Position numbers and translations under genes: made by a program
Shown here: positions 31,850-42,411 of the stretch, one piece after another
How the letters are laid out: every line of letters starts with the position of its first letter
Position numbering within the stretch: the stretch's first letter is position 1
Assembly (NCBI GenBank): GCA_002049455.2
Contig: KV919022.1
Coordinates: forward strand, 1 to 64,000
DNA from: Porphyra umbilicalis
Lineage: Eukaryota; Rhodophyta; Bangiophyceae; Bangiales; Bangiaceae
Reading direction: 5' to 3'
Length of the DNA stretch: 64,000 nucleotides
Notes under the pieces: model-generated
Databases searched by the model: none
What the model was told of the DNA's origin: nothing
Seen by the model: only the letters and a program-made list of their open reading frames with translations

Positions 31850-32275
31850 TGGCGGGGTGGGGGGGCCGCCGGGTGGCGGGGTGGGGGGGTCCGGGGGGGA
31901 GGGCCGCCTCCCCCCGGCCGCCGGGTTGCGGGGTGGGGGGGTCCGGGGGGGAGGGCCGCCTCGCCCCCGACCGCCGGGTGGCGGGCTGGGGGGGTCCGGG
32001 GGGGAGGGCCGCCTCGCCCCCGGCCGCCGGGAGGGGTCCGGGGGGGAGGGCCGCCTCGCCCCCGGCCGCCGGGAGGCGGGGTGGGGGGGTCCGGGAGGGA
32101 GGGCCGCCTCGCCCCCGGCCGCCGGGAGGCGGGGTGGGGGGGGTCCGGGGTGGAGGGCAGGCTCGCCCCCGACCGCCGGGTGACGGGGTGGGGGGGGTCC
32201 GGAGGGGAGGGCCGCCTCGCCCCCGGCCGCCGGGTGGCGGGTGGGGGGGGTCCGGGGGGATGGGCCGCCCCTCCC
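31850..32275. repeat. GC-rich minisatellite, unit 52-54 bp, about eight units
   Basis: CCGCCGGG marks unit starts near 31869, 31921, 31974, 32027, 32069, 32122, 32176 and 32230. Spacing is 52-54 bp except one 42-bp unit with an internal deletion. Each unit reads roughly CCGGGTGGCGGGGTGGGGGG, GTCCGGGGGGGAGGG, CCGCCTCGCCCCCGGCCG. All six frames are open, giving long false Pro/Gly frames. The G tracts could form quadruplexes. Confidence 0.92.
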
Positions 32276-32809
32276 CTGGCATAAAAGGCCGCGCCACAAT
32301 CATCTATTCTCAGAACTGAGAACGAATTATTCTCTCTCTGGAAAAGTAGCCGATTCCATCGGCCTGGAGGCACTTTTTCTCTTCCTTCGGCGCTCTGTAT
32401 CTCCGGAACGGCTGCCCTACGGACAAATTTGTGCAGCGCAAATAGGGGAAGGGGGGAGGCATGGGCAAATGTTTGCAAGCTATCGAATGAGCTGGGTCGC
32501 GTAGTCGCACGGCGATTTCAAGGAAACGCGTCTGTGGGGCATGTGAGAAAATGCGCCTCGATTTACTGTGGGCTCTCAGAGCCCGCGCGGGTCCTACCTA
32601 GTCTACTCTCTTAAAGACGCTTGTAGGCTACTTTGTCCGTCCGCGACCACCCCGGATTGCTGATCGTTCAACAGTGTCAGTTTTCACACCCGATTCCAGC
32701 CACTGGGCCAGTGTTCACAGGCACTAGAGTAATTCATGACACGGCATGCACATGAAGTGTGCGGGTCGGTCGGAATTTCAGCCCCCATGACAGAATTATT
32801 TCGTCCAAA
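32276..32809. other. unique spacer between two minisatellites
   Basis: Ordinary composition. A CATAAAAGG motif at about 32280 follows the first array. No gene, inverted repeat or RNA was seen. Confidence 0.5.
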
Positions 32810-33400
32810 AGTAGTCTCAGCGGTGGTCGTCGTTGGTGGGTGGGGTGGGGGGCATGGGTCGGGTGGGGTGCCGTGATCGCGGCGGGGTCGGGTGGGTGCG
32901 GGTAGGGTGGGGGGGTGTGGGGTGGGAGGGGTGTGGGGTGGGAGGGGTGTGGGGTGGGAGGGGTGTGGGGTGGGAGGGGTGTGGGGTGGGAGGGGTGTGG
33001 GGTCGGGGGTGTGTGGGGTCGGGGGTGTGTGGGGTGGGGGGTGCGTTGGGTGGGGGGTGCGTTGGGTGGGGGGTGTGTGGGGTGGGGGGGGTGTGGGGTG
33101 GAGGGGGTGTGGGGTGGGGGGGGTGTGGGGTGGGAGGGGTGTGGGGTCGGGGGTGTGTGGGGTCGGGGGTGTGTGGGGTGGGGGGTGCGTTGGGTGGGGG
33201 GTGCGTTGGGTGGGGGGTGTGTGGGGTGGGGGGGTGTGGGGTGGAGGGGGTGTGGGGTGGGGGGGGTGTGGGGTGAGGTGGGGGGGGGGTGGGGTGGGGT
33301 GGGGTGGGTGGGGGGTGGGGTGGGGGGGGTGGGGGGTGTGGGGGGCGTAGGAGGCGGCGCGGGGTGGGTTGGGGTGGTGTGCGTGTGCGTAGGGCGGGGT
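32810..33400. repeat. TG/G-rich minisatellite with higher-order 144-bp duplication
   Basis: Short units of the type GGGGTGTGGGGTGGGA (16 bp) and variants with TCGGGGG or GCGTTGGG repeat for about 550 bp. A composite block starting GGTCGGGGGTGTGTGGGG at 33001 occurs again at 33145, so the array has also grown by 144-bp steps. Frames crossing it give Gly/Val or His/Pro/Thr repeats and are not genes. Very strong G-strand asymmetry; likely G-quadruplex former. Confidence 0.92.
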
Positions 33401-33569
33401 TGGTAGGGTGTGCAGTGTGTAAGAGGCGAGGCGAGGCGGGTTCGGATGGCGTGGATGTGGGTAGGGTCCGGTGGTTGGAGTGTATGGGGTGGGGCATGTG
33501 CGGTTGTTGTAGTGGGGTGAGCTGTGCTTGGACGTACAGGTGGGCTGGGCTGGGATGAACCGGGAAGAG

Positions 33570-33972
33570 TATTGCTGATCCCCGAATTTTGTCCTGGTGG
33601 ACAGAGACTGACTTGCGGACCGACTCTCTCCACCAATCAGATGCGCCCCTGGGACTGACTTGGTGCTCCTGATTTCTTACATGTGCCCATGCAGCCTGGA
33701 AATCAACATCAGCTCCTCCTCTCATCTGCACTTCTGGCGAGGAGACAGTAGAAATTCTCAAAATCTCGCGTGGGCAGCTTGCTCAATGCCAAGAAAAGCG
33801 GATCAAGCGGCAACAAACAGTGAGTTCTGCTCGATGCAAGGTCCTGGCGCAGAATGCGGGCTTTCTATTGGCTTCGATGCCTTCTTACTGTCGTTTTAAA
33901 CCAATAGAGTGCTCTTATTCAGAGTCAGTCTCCGTCTCTGTCCCCCAGGACAAAATTCGGAGATCAGCAATA
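33570..33972. mobile_element. TA-flanked MITE, 399 bp (Tc1/mariner-like)
   Basis: The element is 33572-33970, starting TTGCTGATCCCCGAATTTTG and ending with the reverse complement. The first 39 bases of the two ends (counting TA) differ at two positions; after a 6-base offset the similarity goes on with ACTGACT. TA stands on both sides. There is no transposase frame. It lies about 400 bp before the first member of the bZIP-like gene family and could contribute to its promoter. Confidence 0.85.
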
Positions 33973-34365
33973 CACCAGGGTGCTGTGTCGGTATTGGCAT
34001 GATGAAGGCGCAGTACAGGAGTGTGATGAAGAGTGTTCGCATGAAAAGACACGCGCGCGTCCTGTCGTCATGGTGACACCTGCCATGTTACTGAATAGTG
34101 TCCGGTCTTATAATTCAAAGTGCCCTCCAGGCGCTAGCCGACCACCGGGCACTAGTCGAGCCTTAAAACTCCTGACAGTTTCTGTCATGGAGAGGCAAGA
34201 GAGAGGACTCGACCGCCTCTGCAGTGCCCTGTGCTGTTTTGGCCTGGCGCCGTGCACGACCGCGACGCCGTCGACCGCGCCACCGACTCCCGCACCGACG
34301 CGTGCTATGCGGAGCCCCCCTCTGTAGCGCTCCGTCCCATCCATCACAACGGTCATTCAGCCGGG
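33973..34365. other. upstream region of the first bZIP-like gene
   Basis: Ordinary composition; contains TATAATTC near 34110. No other feature. Confidence 0.45.
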
Positions 34366-36054
34366 ATGGCGGCTGCCCCCCCCCTTTCCCTCCCTCTCTG
34401 CGATTCCCCGACGGACTTGCCGCGCGTGCGGGGTTTGGCGTCGCAGCTGGCCGCGTCCCGGTCGGTTGTTGCGTCGTGGCGGTCACCGGCGAAAGGCTCG
34501 ACGAGCGGATGCGGCAGCGGCGGCAGCAGCTGCGCATGGGACTCCTCTCCTGCGCCTGAGCCGTGGGCAGCAGGAGCGTCAGTCGCCAGTGTACCCTCTG
34601 CCAGTGCCAGCACGTCATCATGTAGCCGCCATGGCGGCGCGTCTGCGGACGGCCTAGGCAGTGGTGCGGCTGAGGCTGGAGAGCTATCACCCGCCGTGAC
34701 CTTCACTCCCGTGACGGCCGACGTGGCGGCGGCCATGCCCGAGTTTGCCCTCCTCGCCCGCAGCGCGCGGGCGCGGGCGTGGCTCTCAGAGCTGTGGCAC
34801 CCGTCGGGCGGCCCCTGCCCCGAAGGGCCACCGCTAGACCCGACGGCGCTGGCCGGGGGCGTTGCCATGGAGCGGGTGGTGCGCTTCCCAGCCGCCGCGC
34901 CGGCGGGTCCCGGCGAGGGCAACCCGTCCTTTCTCCCGGGCGACGAGGCGGACGGGAGTGGCCTCGGTCCGGCCATTGCGGTGCTGACAGTCATGGCCAT
35001 CCCCGTGGAGGCGCCGCCGCTGGTACAGCGACGGATGTCCACCGCGGGGGGCGCCGCGGCTGCCTTTGCGGACCTCGATACGACGGTGGCGACTGACGGG
35101 GTGGATGCAGCCTCGTTCGATGAGGACGACGCAGTGGTACCTATGCGGATCGTCATTGACGTCCACCGGGACCTGCTGGTGGCGGCGGCCCTTGGCGTGT
35201 TTCGCTTACCGCCTACGTCGCGTGGGGTCCTCGACCGGCGCACCGGCGAAATATTGACCATGTTTGGGGGTCCAGCCCCCGCGGGCTCCCCTCTCACTCG
35301 CGTGCTAATGGTGGAGTACGCGTCCGCCGAGCCGGACGATGGCATTGCGCATACCCTCACGACGTTTGGCGTGGACGGCTTCGGCCGCCTCTGGATCCTC
35401 GGCCGCTGCAGGGCGGTAATCACGCCGGCCACGCCACCGTCGCCGCCGCCCCCGGCCTTTTCCCCATCGGACGGCGTCACCGCGGTGGCGGCGGCTGTCC
35501 AGCGCTTTTCGGGTTCCTATGGGATGGCCTACGCGCCGTGCGGTCCGGCACCGACCCCGGGCGTCACGGCCGACGGGGCTCTGCCCGAGATGCTCTCGTT
35601 TGTCTTTGTCGGCGGCCGCTCGTCAGTGGCGGCAACGTTTCGCATGCGGCGGATGGCGGCGGCCGAGTGGGTGCCGGTGCCGACGCCGCGGGCGCTACCT
35701 GGCCCGCCGTCAAGCCATCCCGACGGGGATGGGCGCGGTCGGCGCGGTGACGGCAATGGCGACGACGGCGCGTCGGCCGAGCGGGGCGGCGGCCGCCACG
35801 GGCGGCGGCGCCGCGTCGACCTTGAGGCCGTCCCCTCGGCGGCGGAGCGCGCGCGGATTGTGCGCAACCGGGCGGCGGCGGCGCGGTGCAACGCGGCGCG
35901 CAAGGCGGCACGGGCGGCCGCGCACGCGGCGGAAAGGGGGTACGACGGGTGGGGGGAGGTGGCTACCGAGTCCTTTGCTGTGGCGGCTCGGGGTCGGCTG
36001 GGGGGGGGTGGGGCGGCGGCGTGGCGGTTACCGGCACTGCTGCCGCGGCCGTGA
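34366..36054 (+). CDS. bzL family member 1: unknown protein with bZIP-like basic motif
   Basis: 562 residues, unbroken. It is clearly homologous over its whole length to the minus-strand genes at 44330-45970 and 46593-48284. Shared blocks are: DLPRVRGLASQLAASRSVVA (residues about 16-35), AAMPEFALLARSARARAWLS, VLTVMAIPVEAPPL, an acidic patch then a VVIDVHRDLL-like strand, RGVLDRRTGE, GVTAVAAAVQRFSGSYGMAY, FRMRRMA, and near residue 485-530 RRRRVDLEAVPSAAERARIV followed by RNRAAAARCNAARKAAR. The last block resembles a bZIP basic region (N-R-x-A-A), but the invariant Arg eight residues after Asn is Asn here, and no leucine heptads follow. A nuclear DNA- or RNA-binding role is inferred from that motif alone. 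ATG 34366 is chosen because the family similarity begins a few residues after it. 'bzL' is only a working label. Confidence 0.8.
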   Translation: MAAAPPLSLPLCDSPTDLPRVRGLASQLAASRSVVASWRSPAKGSTSGCGSGGSSCAWDSSPAPEPWAAGASVASVPSASASTSSCSRHGGASADGLGSGAAEAGELSPAVTFTPVTADVAAAMPEFALLARSARARAWLSELWHPSGGPCPEGPPLDPTALAGGVAMERVVRFPAAAPAGPGEGNPSFLPGDEADGSGLGPAIAVLTVMAIPVEAPPLVQRRMSTAGGAAAAFADLDTTVATDGVDAASFDEDDAVVPMRIVIDVHRDLLVAAALGVFRLPPTSRGVLDRRTGEILTMFGGPAPAGSPLTRVLMVEYASAEPDDGIAHTLTTFGVDGFGRLWILGRCRAVITPATPPSPPPPAFSPSDGVTAVAAAVQRFSGSYGMAYAPCGPAPTPGVTADGALPEMLSFVFVGGRSSVAATFRMRRMAAAEWVPVPTPRALPGPPSSHPDGDGRGRRGDGNGDDGASAERGGGRHGRRRRVDLEAVPSAAERARIVRNRAAAARCNAARKAARAAAHAAERGYDGWGEVATESFAVAARGRLGGGGAAAWRLPALLPRP

Positions 36055-36863
36055 GTGCGGCGGCGCTCAAACGCGGCGGCAGGGGTGACCTAGACAATGG
36101 GCGTGTCCGACACCTGGCGCCGTCGTTGCTCTTGCCGATGCACCGCGTCGCGGCACTGACTGGATGCAGCAGCCGCTGGTGCGACAGAGTGGACGGCGAC
36201 GCGGGCCACGACCACCGCGGCGGCGGTCGCGAGCCAACAACGCCGTGGACGGACACTTCCATGGCACTCGTGGGGTGGGCCACCAACAACGGCCGATGCT
36301 TCGGGACGTGGGTGCACACCGGTGGGCGATGCAGGTGGCTGAGCAGGGACGTGGGGATGCCCGTCGGGCGCGCGAGCCCGACCGCACCTGCGCCACGCCA
36401 CGCCACGCCACGCCACGCCACGCCACTCTTCAACTACTCTCCAACGACTCTGTGCCGGCTCTTGAACGACTCTTCAACGCCGCTCCAACGACTCTCGCAT
36501 CGACTGCACGACACCGGCCGGGCGAGGCCAACAACCATCGAATACTTTTACGGTTGCTGCTTTGGGTGAAAATATCTGGTTTTCATTACGCTGTGCCGCA
36601 CCAAGCAAACTGGCGCCAATCGCCGCCTTGTCAAAAGGCCCGACCTCCCTCAACGTCTCGGTTCGTGGTGGTGGCGCCCCCACCACCCTCCCGACGCGCG
36701 ACATCCACCCCGTGCGTGCCAAGACCCGCCCGCACACTCCCCCCCACTCGGCCACCGCCTCCTCCCCGTGCCCCCCCACTCGGCCACCGTCTCCTCCCCG
36801 TGCCCCCCCGTGCCCCCCCACCCCCCCCCACCGTCCGCGCCCCCCCCCCCCCCCCCCCCCACC
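36055..36863. other. intergenic region with a (CGCCA)n repeat and C-rich NOSIP leader
   Basis: Holds seven CGCCA units at 36391-36427 and short ACTCTTCAAC / CTCCAACGACTC repeats to about 36500. Before the NOSIP start it holds a twice-repeated CACTCGGCCACCG C-rich block (36750-36800) and a C run ending at 36860. No gene. Confidence 0.6.
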
Positions 36864-37939
36864 ATGCCACGCCACTCGAAAAACAACTCGGATGGCGCCC
36901 ACTTCACCTACGCGGAGCGCGCGACCATGGCCACGACCGTCGGCTCGACGGTCGCGCGCCTCGGCGGCGACTCCCTCCGCCCCTACCACCACTGCTGCCT
37001 GTCGCTGGCGCCCGCGCGGGACCCGGTCGTCACCCCGTCGGGCTACCTCTACGAGCGGGAGGCCATCCTCACGTCCCTCCTATCGCAGCGCGTCGCCGCC
37101 CGCAACGCGCGCGCGGCGGGCGTCGCTGCGGCGGGCGCCGCCGCCGCCGCCGCTGCCGACGCGGACGCGGACGCGCGGCGGGCGGCGCTCGACCGCTTTG
37201 TCGACGCGGGCGCGCCCGTGGCCGCCGCCGCGGCAGCGTCTGCCGCCGCCCCGTCGGTGGCCGCCATGCCGGCAGCGTTGGCGTCGGCGGCGGCGGGCGC
37301 CGCCGCCGCCGCCGCCCCCGCGGCGGGCGGCGGGGTGGTGGGGGCGCCCAAATCCACCCTCGGCCCGCCGCCGAGCAACTTTTGGATGCCCGCCCGCGCG
37401 CCCGCCGCCGACCGCCCGCCGCCGCCGCCGCCCGGGCGGGTCACCAAGTGCCCCGTGTCGGGCACGCCCCTCCGCGCCAAGCAGCTCGTGTCGGTGCGGT
37501 TCACGGTGCCGCCAGAGGTGGGGGCGGCCGCCGCCGCCGCCGCCGCCGCCGCCGCGTCTGCCGCCGCCGCGCCGGGCGCGCCGCCGGGCGCGGCGGAGGC
37601 TGGCGAGGCGGCCGAGGTGGCGGGCGCGGGGGCACCGCGGCGGCGACCCCCCCCCCCCCCGCCTCTGCCGACACCCGCACCGCCGTCTACGTCTGCGCCG
37701 TGTGCAGCGACACGCTGAGCAACGCGGCGGCGCCCGCGGTGCTCGTCGGCAGCGGCGCCGTTGCGTGCGCAGAGTGCGTGCGGCGGTTTGTGGTCAAGGC
37801 CAAGGTCGACCCGACGACGGGGCGGCGGCTGCGGCTGCCGGGGGGGGTCGTCCCCATCCAAACTGGGGGGACTGCTTTTGCGGGCAGCGGGGGGGAGGCC
37901 AAAGTCGCCGCCCGCTACGCGCCGTCGGCGCGGGTGTAG
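36864..37939 (+). CDS. NOSIP-type U-box E3 ubiquitin ligase
   Basis: Nitric oxide synthase-interacting protein family; conserved eukaryotic E3 ligases with a split U-box. ATG 36864 gives the family's exact start MPRHSKNNSDGAHFTYAER. The first half of the box follows: CCLSLAPARDPVVTPSGYLY then EREAIL. A long Ala-rich insert replaces the usual Lys/Glu helix, then FWMPARAP and VTKCPVSGTPLRAKQL. After a 14-C run (37647-37660) the frame changes and the C-terminal box appears: YVCAVCSDTLSNAAAPAVLV, GAVACAECVRRFV, VDPTTGRRL and GGTAFAGSG, with a stop at 37937-37939. The human protein has about 301 residues; this one about 357, owing to the Ala insert. I infer a homopolymer-length error, since both sides match the family. 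Confidence 0.93.
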
Positions 37940-38660
37940 GGGTGGGGGGGGTGTCGGCGGGTGTTCTGAGGTGTGTGCCCGATGGCCGTAGGCGGGTGGT
38001 GAGGGTGGGTGCGGGGGGCTGGTGCGCGCCTGTGTGGGAGTGGCGCTGCGTGCCGCTGGAGGCCAGTGTGCCGCGTGTCCCGCGAGGGCGGTCGGGGCGC
38101 TGCCGCCCGAGGGGGAGCCCTCGACGCCCCGCCGACCGCCATGGCACCTGGGCCTGCGCCCCGCGTCGACGCCGTCCCACCCTCTGCGCGGCGGCCGCGG
38201 GCGGCTGTGCATGGACTGCGACGGTTTATGGGGCCGACCCCACGCGCGCGTCCACACGGACGGCCGCGACCGGTAGCGGCGACCGCGGTTGCTGCGCGCA
38301 ACCGGTGTCTGCAGGTCGCCTCCAAGTCGCCTCCCACATGGGACGCGGCGACTCCACGACCGTGACCGTGGCAATTTGTGGGGGGCGTGTAGCCCCAGAG
38401 AGGGATTGGCCGTGTGCGTGGGGTAATGGGAGCATCCTTCTCTTTTCATCGTCCTTTGGGTGCGCGGCGGCGGCGAGCGTGCCGCGCCACCCCTAGCGGC
38501 CGCTGCCGACCTGCCCAGCAGGGCGCCACGGCCGCCGCGCGCAAAGGCCCACATCAAACAGGAGGGGGGCAAACGCACGCGTCGAGCACCAAACTAAAAA
38601 ACACAACGAAAAAAGTCAAGGCCGAGCCCCCCCACCGCCCCACCCCCGCCCCGCGCCCGT
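37940..38660. other. convergent intergenic region
   Basis: Between NOSIP (plus) and the kinase (minus). GC-rich up to 38560, then A-rich (38590-38620). No frame with a motif and no repeat. Confidence 0.55.
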
Positions 38661-40227
38661 CTATGGGTGGGACGCCTTGTCCCGCCGCCCGAGCACGTTG
38701 CCGACGCGCGCGCCGACGCGGGCGCGGAGGCGCGGGCGCTCCCGCGTGGCGCCGCCCCGCTCGCCGCCGCCGCCGGCGGCCGCCGCCGCCGCGGCCAGCG
38801 CCGGGGTCGGTCCACCAGCGCCCCCCCCCCCCCCCCCCCACCGCCGAGCACCGACGACACGCGGCCGCGGCCGCTCGCCGGCGCCTTTGCAAAGCGCTCC
38901 TCAGAGATGGGCGACGTGGCAGCGCGCGGGATGGCGGCCTTGAGGCGCCCCCCCCGGGCGCGGGCGGTGCGCCCCGCGGCGGCGCCCGCCGGCGGCGCAC
39001 CCGACGCGGGCGCCACCCCCGCCACCCCCGACGAGGAGGACGCCTCGGTCGACGCGTCGACCGACGCCATGGACGACGCGCGGCCACGCGACAGCACCGC
39101 GGCGGGCGGCAGCGGGCCGGCGGCGGCGGCGGCGGCGGCGACGGGCGGCGTGGCGGACCGCGGCGGCAGCTCGTCGTGGGAGCACCCCGCCCGCGTCGGT
39201 GCGGGCGCGGTCGCGGCGGGCGCGGGGGGCGCCCCCCCCTCCCCCCCCCCCCTTCCGGGAGGTCGGCGCGGAGCCACGCGCACCCGAGCACCTGCGGCAC
39301 CGTCCACCGCGACGCCGGATCCCGCTCGAGCATCCCCGCCACGCACTCGCGCAGCGCCGGGGAGACGGCGGGCGTCGTCGGCCACGGCGCAGACGTGGCC
39401 ATCCCCGACGCGATGCCCTCCCAGGTGGCAAACACGTTGGCGCCGACGTACGGCGGGTGGCCGTAAATGAGGAAAAAGGCGGTGGCGCCGAGCGACCACA
39501 CGTCCGCCGAGTAGCTCTCGACGGGCGCGTCGGGCGCCGCCGCCGACACGCACAGCTCTGGGGCGGTCATGGCGGGCGTGCCGACGGCGGTCCGCATCGT
39601 CACGAGGCCCCCCGCTTCCTCACACGAGCGGTTCCGCGGCGGACCGCCGTCGGCGGCCGTGGGCGGGAGTGGGGGCTCCCCAAACGCGCCCACGTCGAGC
39701 ACCCCCCCCCGCATCTTGTCGTACAGCTTGGCCGACCCGAAATCCGACAGCTTGGCCACCCCGTCCGCCCCGTGGAGCACATTGGCGGGCTTGATGTCCC
39801 GGTGCACGATGCGGCGGGAGTGGAGGAAGGCGAGCCCCGTGGCCACGTGCCGGATGACCCGCCGCGTCGCACGCTCCCCAATCCCCGCCGGCGGCGGTGG
39901 CAACCTCGCCGACGCCGCCGCGGGCGCGCGGTCGCCGTCGCACCCGGCGGTGCTGCGCCGCGCGCGGGTGCGGGCGCGCGGCGCGCCGCCGGGCGCGTCG
40001 CGGGGCTGCTCGGGGAGTACCGCCCCGCGGGACGCCCACTCCAGGACAATGTACAGGCGGTCCCGCATCTCATCGTCCACGACCGCGTGCAGTTGCACAA
40101 TGTTGGGGTGGCGCAGCTGCTCGAGGATGGTCACCTCCCGCACCGCCACGGCGGGGAGGGACGTGCGCCGCCAGTCGGGCGTCGGCGGCGCGGCGCCGGG
40201 CAGGTAGCGGGAACTGGGGGTGGCGCC

Positions 40228-40265
<38 letters not shown>

Positions 40266-40486
40266 CAGCGTCCCCATCCCCGCCGCGCCAGCAGGTGGCG
40301 CCGCCGCTGCCGCCCCGCCAGTTGCTCGACTCGCTCGCCCCATCGTCCCCGAGGCCCGTCGCCGCCGAGATGCCGCTGATGGCGCCGCTGCTCATCGACG
40401 CGCCGCGCCGCGCATCGTCGGGGGCCAACCCCACCACCGTGCCGCCGCTGGTCGACGTGTCGCTCACACCGCCACCGCCACCACCG

Positions 40487-40524
<38 letters not shown>

Positions 40525-41393
40525 CCCACCCCCACCGCCGGCCGCACCGCCGGCGGGCCGCGGGTGCGCACCCCCCATCACCCACGCCGGGCGGGGATCC
40601 GTCGGGGGACCCCCCCCCCCTGCTCCAGCGCGCGGAGGCGCTGCGTTTTGCGGAGCATCACCTTGGACAGCACCTTGATCGCGTAAAAGCGGCCGTCGGC
40701 TTGCGACAGCGCGAGCTTGACCGACCCAAACGACCCCCGCCCGATCGAGTGGAGCAACACAAACTGGCGCACGCGGCGGTAGGCCGACAGCGGCTTGCCC
40801 CGCCACAAGTCCGTCAGCTGCGGGCGGTAGGCGAGCGACGGCGCCGAGTCGCCGTCGGCGCCGCCGACGAGCGTCGCCGTCTGCGGCGACGGCGGCGACG
40901 GCGGCGGCGGCGGCGGCGGCGCCGCCGCCGCCGCCGCCGTCGCCCCAAACGCCGACCCCGTAAAGCTCCCCCGCGACGACCGCCGCGGCGACGCGCGCGG
41001 CGACGACGCGCCGGCGAGCGCGCGCACGCGGGAGCGGAGGCCCGACGAGAGGGCCGACAGCGGCACGAGCACCGACAGGCCGCGGAGCCACACGTCCGCT
41101 TCGCGGCGGCTCGGCAGCACAAACGATTGGGTAACCCAGTCGGGCGTGGCCGCCCCGTGGTGGGACACCTGCGGCAGGTGCCGCAAGTGCGCGTGGTGCC
41201 GCGACGTGTGGCGCGACGTGGCGGGTGTGGTGGCGCCGCCGCCATCCGCGCCCGCGGGCGACGGCGCCGTGCTCCGCCGCTCCCGCCCACCGCCGCCGCC
41301 GCCGCCGCTGCCGTCGGTCCACTCGAGGGTGAGCGCCTTGTCGCTCTGCCGCAACCGGCGGACGGTCGCGAGCATCGCCGACTGGCCGCCACA

Positions 41394-41424
<31 letters not shown>

Positions 41425-42380
41425 CACTCATCTCACAGCCGTGCATGAAGAGGAGCGGCACCGACGGGAGGCCCGGCCCCGACAGCGCCGCGCCGAGCTC
41501 CCCCGCCCCCGCCATGGGCGCCAGCGGGTGCGCCGCGCCGCCCGCCGGCGCGCCCGGCGCGATGCGCAAATCCCGCGACAGCCGCCGCGCCGTCGACGAG
41601 GCGGACGAGGCGGCCGACGCGGACGCGGCGGCAATCACCGCCGCGGCCGACGCGCGGAGCGCGGCCGTCGCCGAGCCCGCCGACAGCAGCTGTTGGGCGA
41701 GCGACGCGGCGGCGGGCGCGGGGAGGGGGCGCCACCGCAGCACCGCCGGCGGGCCGGGCTCGAGCCACAACCACATTGGCGTGCCCGGCTGGAGGGGGGC
41801 ACCGCCGCCGCCGCCGCCGCCGCTGCTGCTGCCGCTGCCGCCGCCACCCCCACCGCGGCCGCAGTCGCCTCTTGGTGGGCCGGCACCCCCCCCCCGGCGG
41901 CTGCCCCCCCCCCCCCCCGCCCCCCCCCCGCGGGCGCGTGCCCCCCCCCCCCCCCTCGTCGGCCGGCGCGGCCATGGCCATCCCCCGCCGGGACCGCAAC
42001 CGCAGGCGGTGGCGGTGGGGCGGCGCCGCCGCCGCCCCCACGGCCCCCCGCTGGAGGGCGACGAGGCACTCGAGCGCAGACAGCCCCGCCTCCCCGTTGC
42101 GGTCCCACGTGAGGGAGCGGCGGGATTTGCCCGACGCGGACGGTACGGACGCGCCCGAGTCGGACGAGGAGCCGACCGCCGCCGAGGAGGAGGGGGACAA
42201 CTCCAACTCCGAGTCGGACGCGGAGAGGGAGATGGTCGGGGACGCGTCCCGGGGGGAGCGCCCGCCCCCGCCGAGGCCGCTGGCGGCACCGCCGCTGCCG
42301 CCGCCGCCGCCGCTGCGCGTCCCGCCGCCGACGCCGGTGCGTGCCCCCCCACCGGTGGGGCGTCCCACCCCCCCACCGCC

Positions 42381-42411
<31 letters not shown>

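Noticed and set aside
31654-32478. 274-codon Pro-rich minus-strand frame
   Set aside because: Product of the 52-54-bp minisatellite, which leaves every frame open.
32734-33761. 300-codon His/Pro/Thr-repeat frames on the minus strand and Gly/Val frames on the plus strand
   Set aside because: Translations of the G-rich minisatellite; they run into the TA-flanked MITE.
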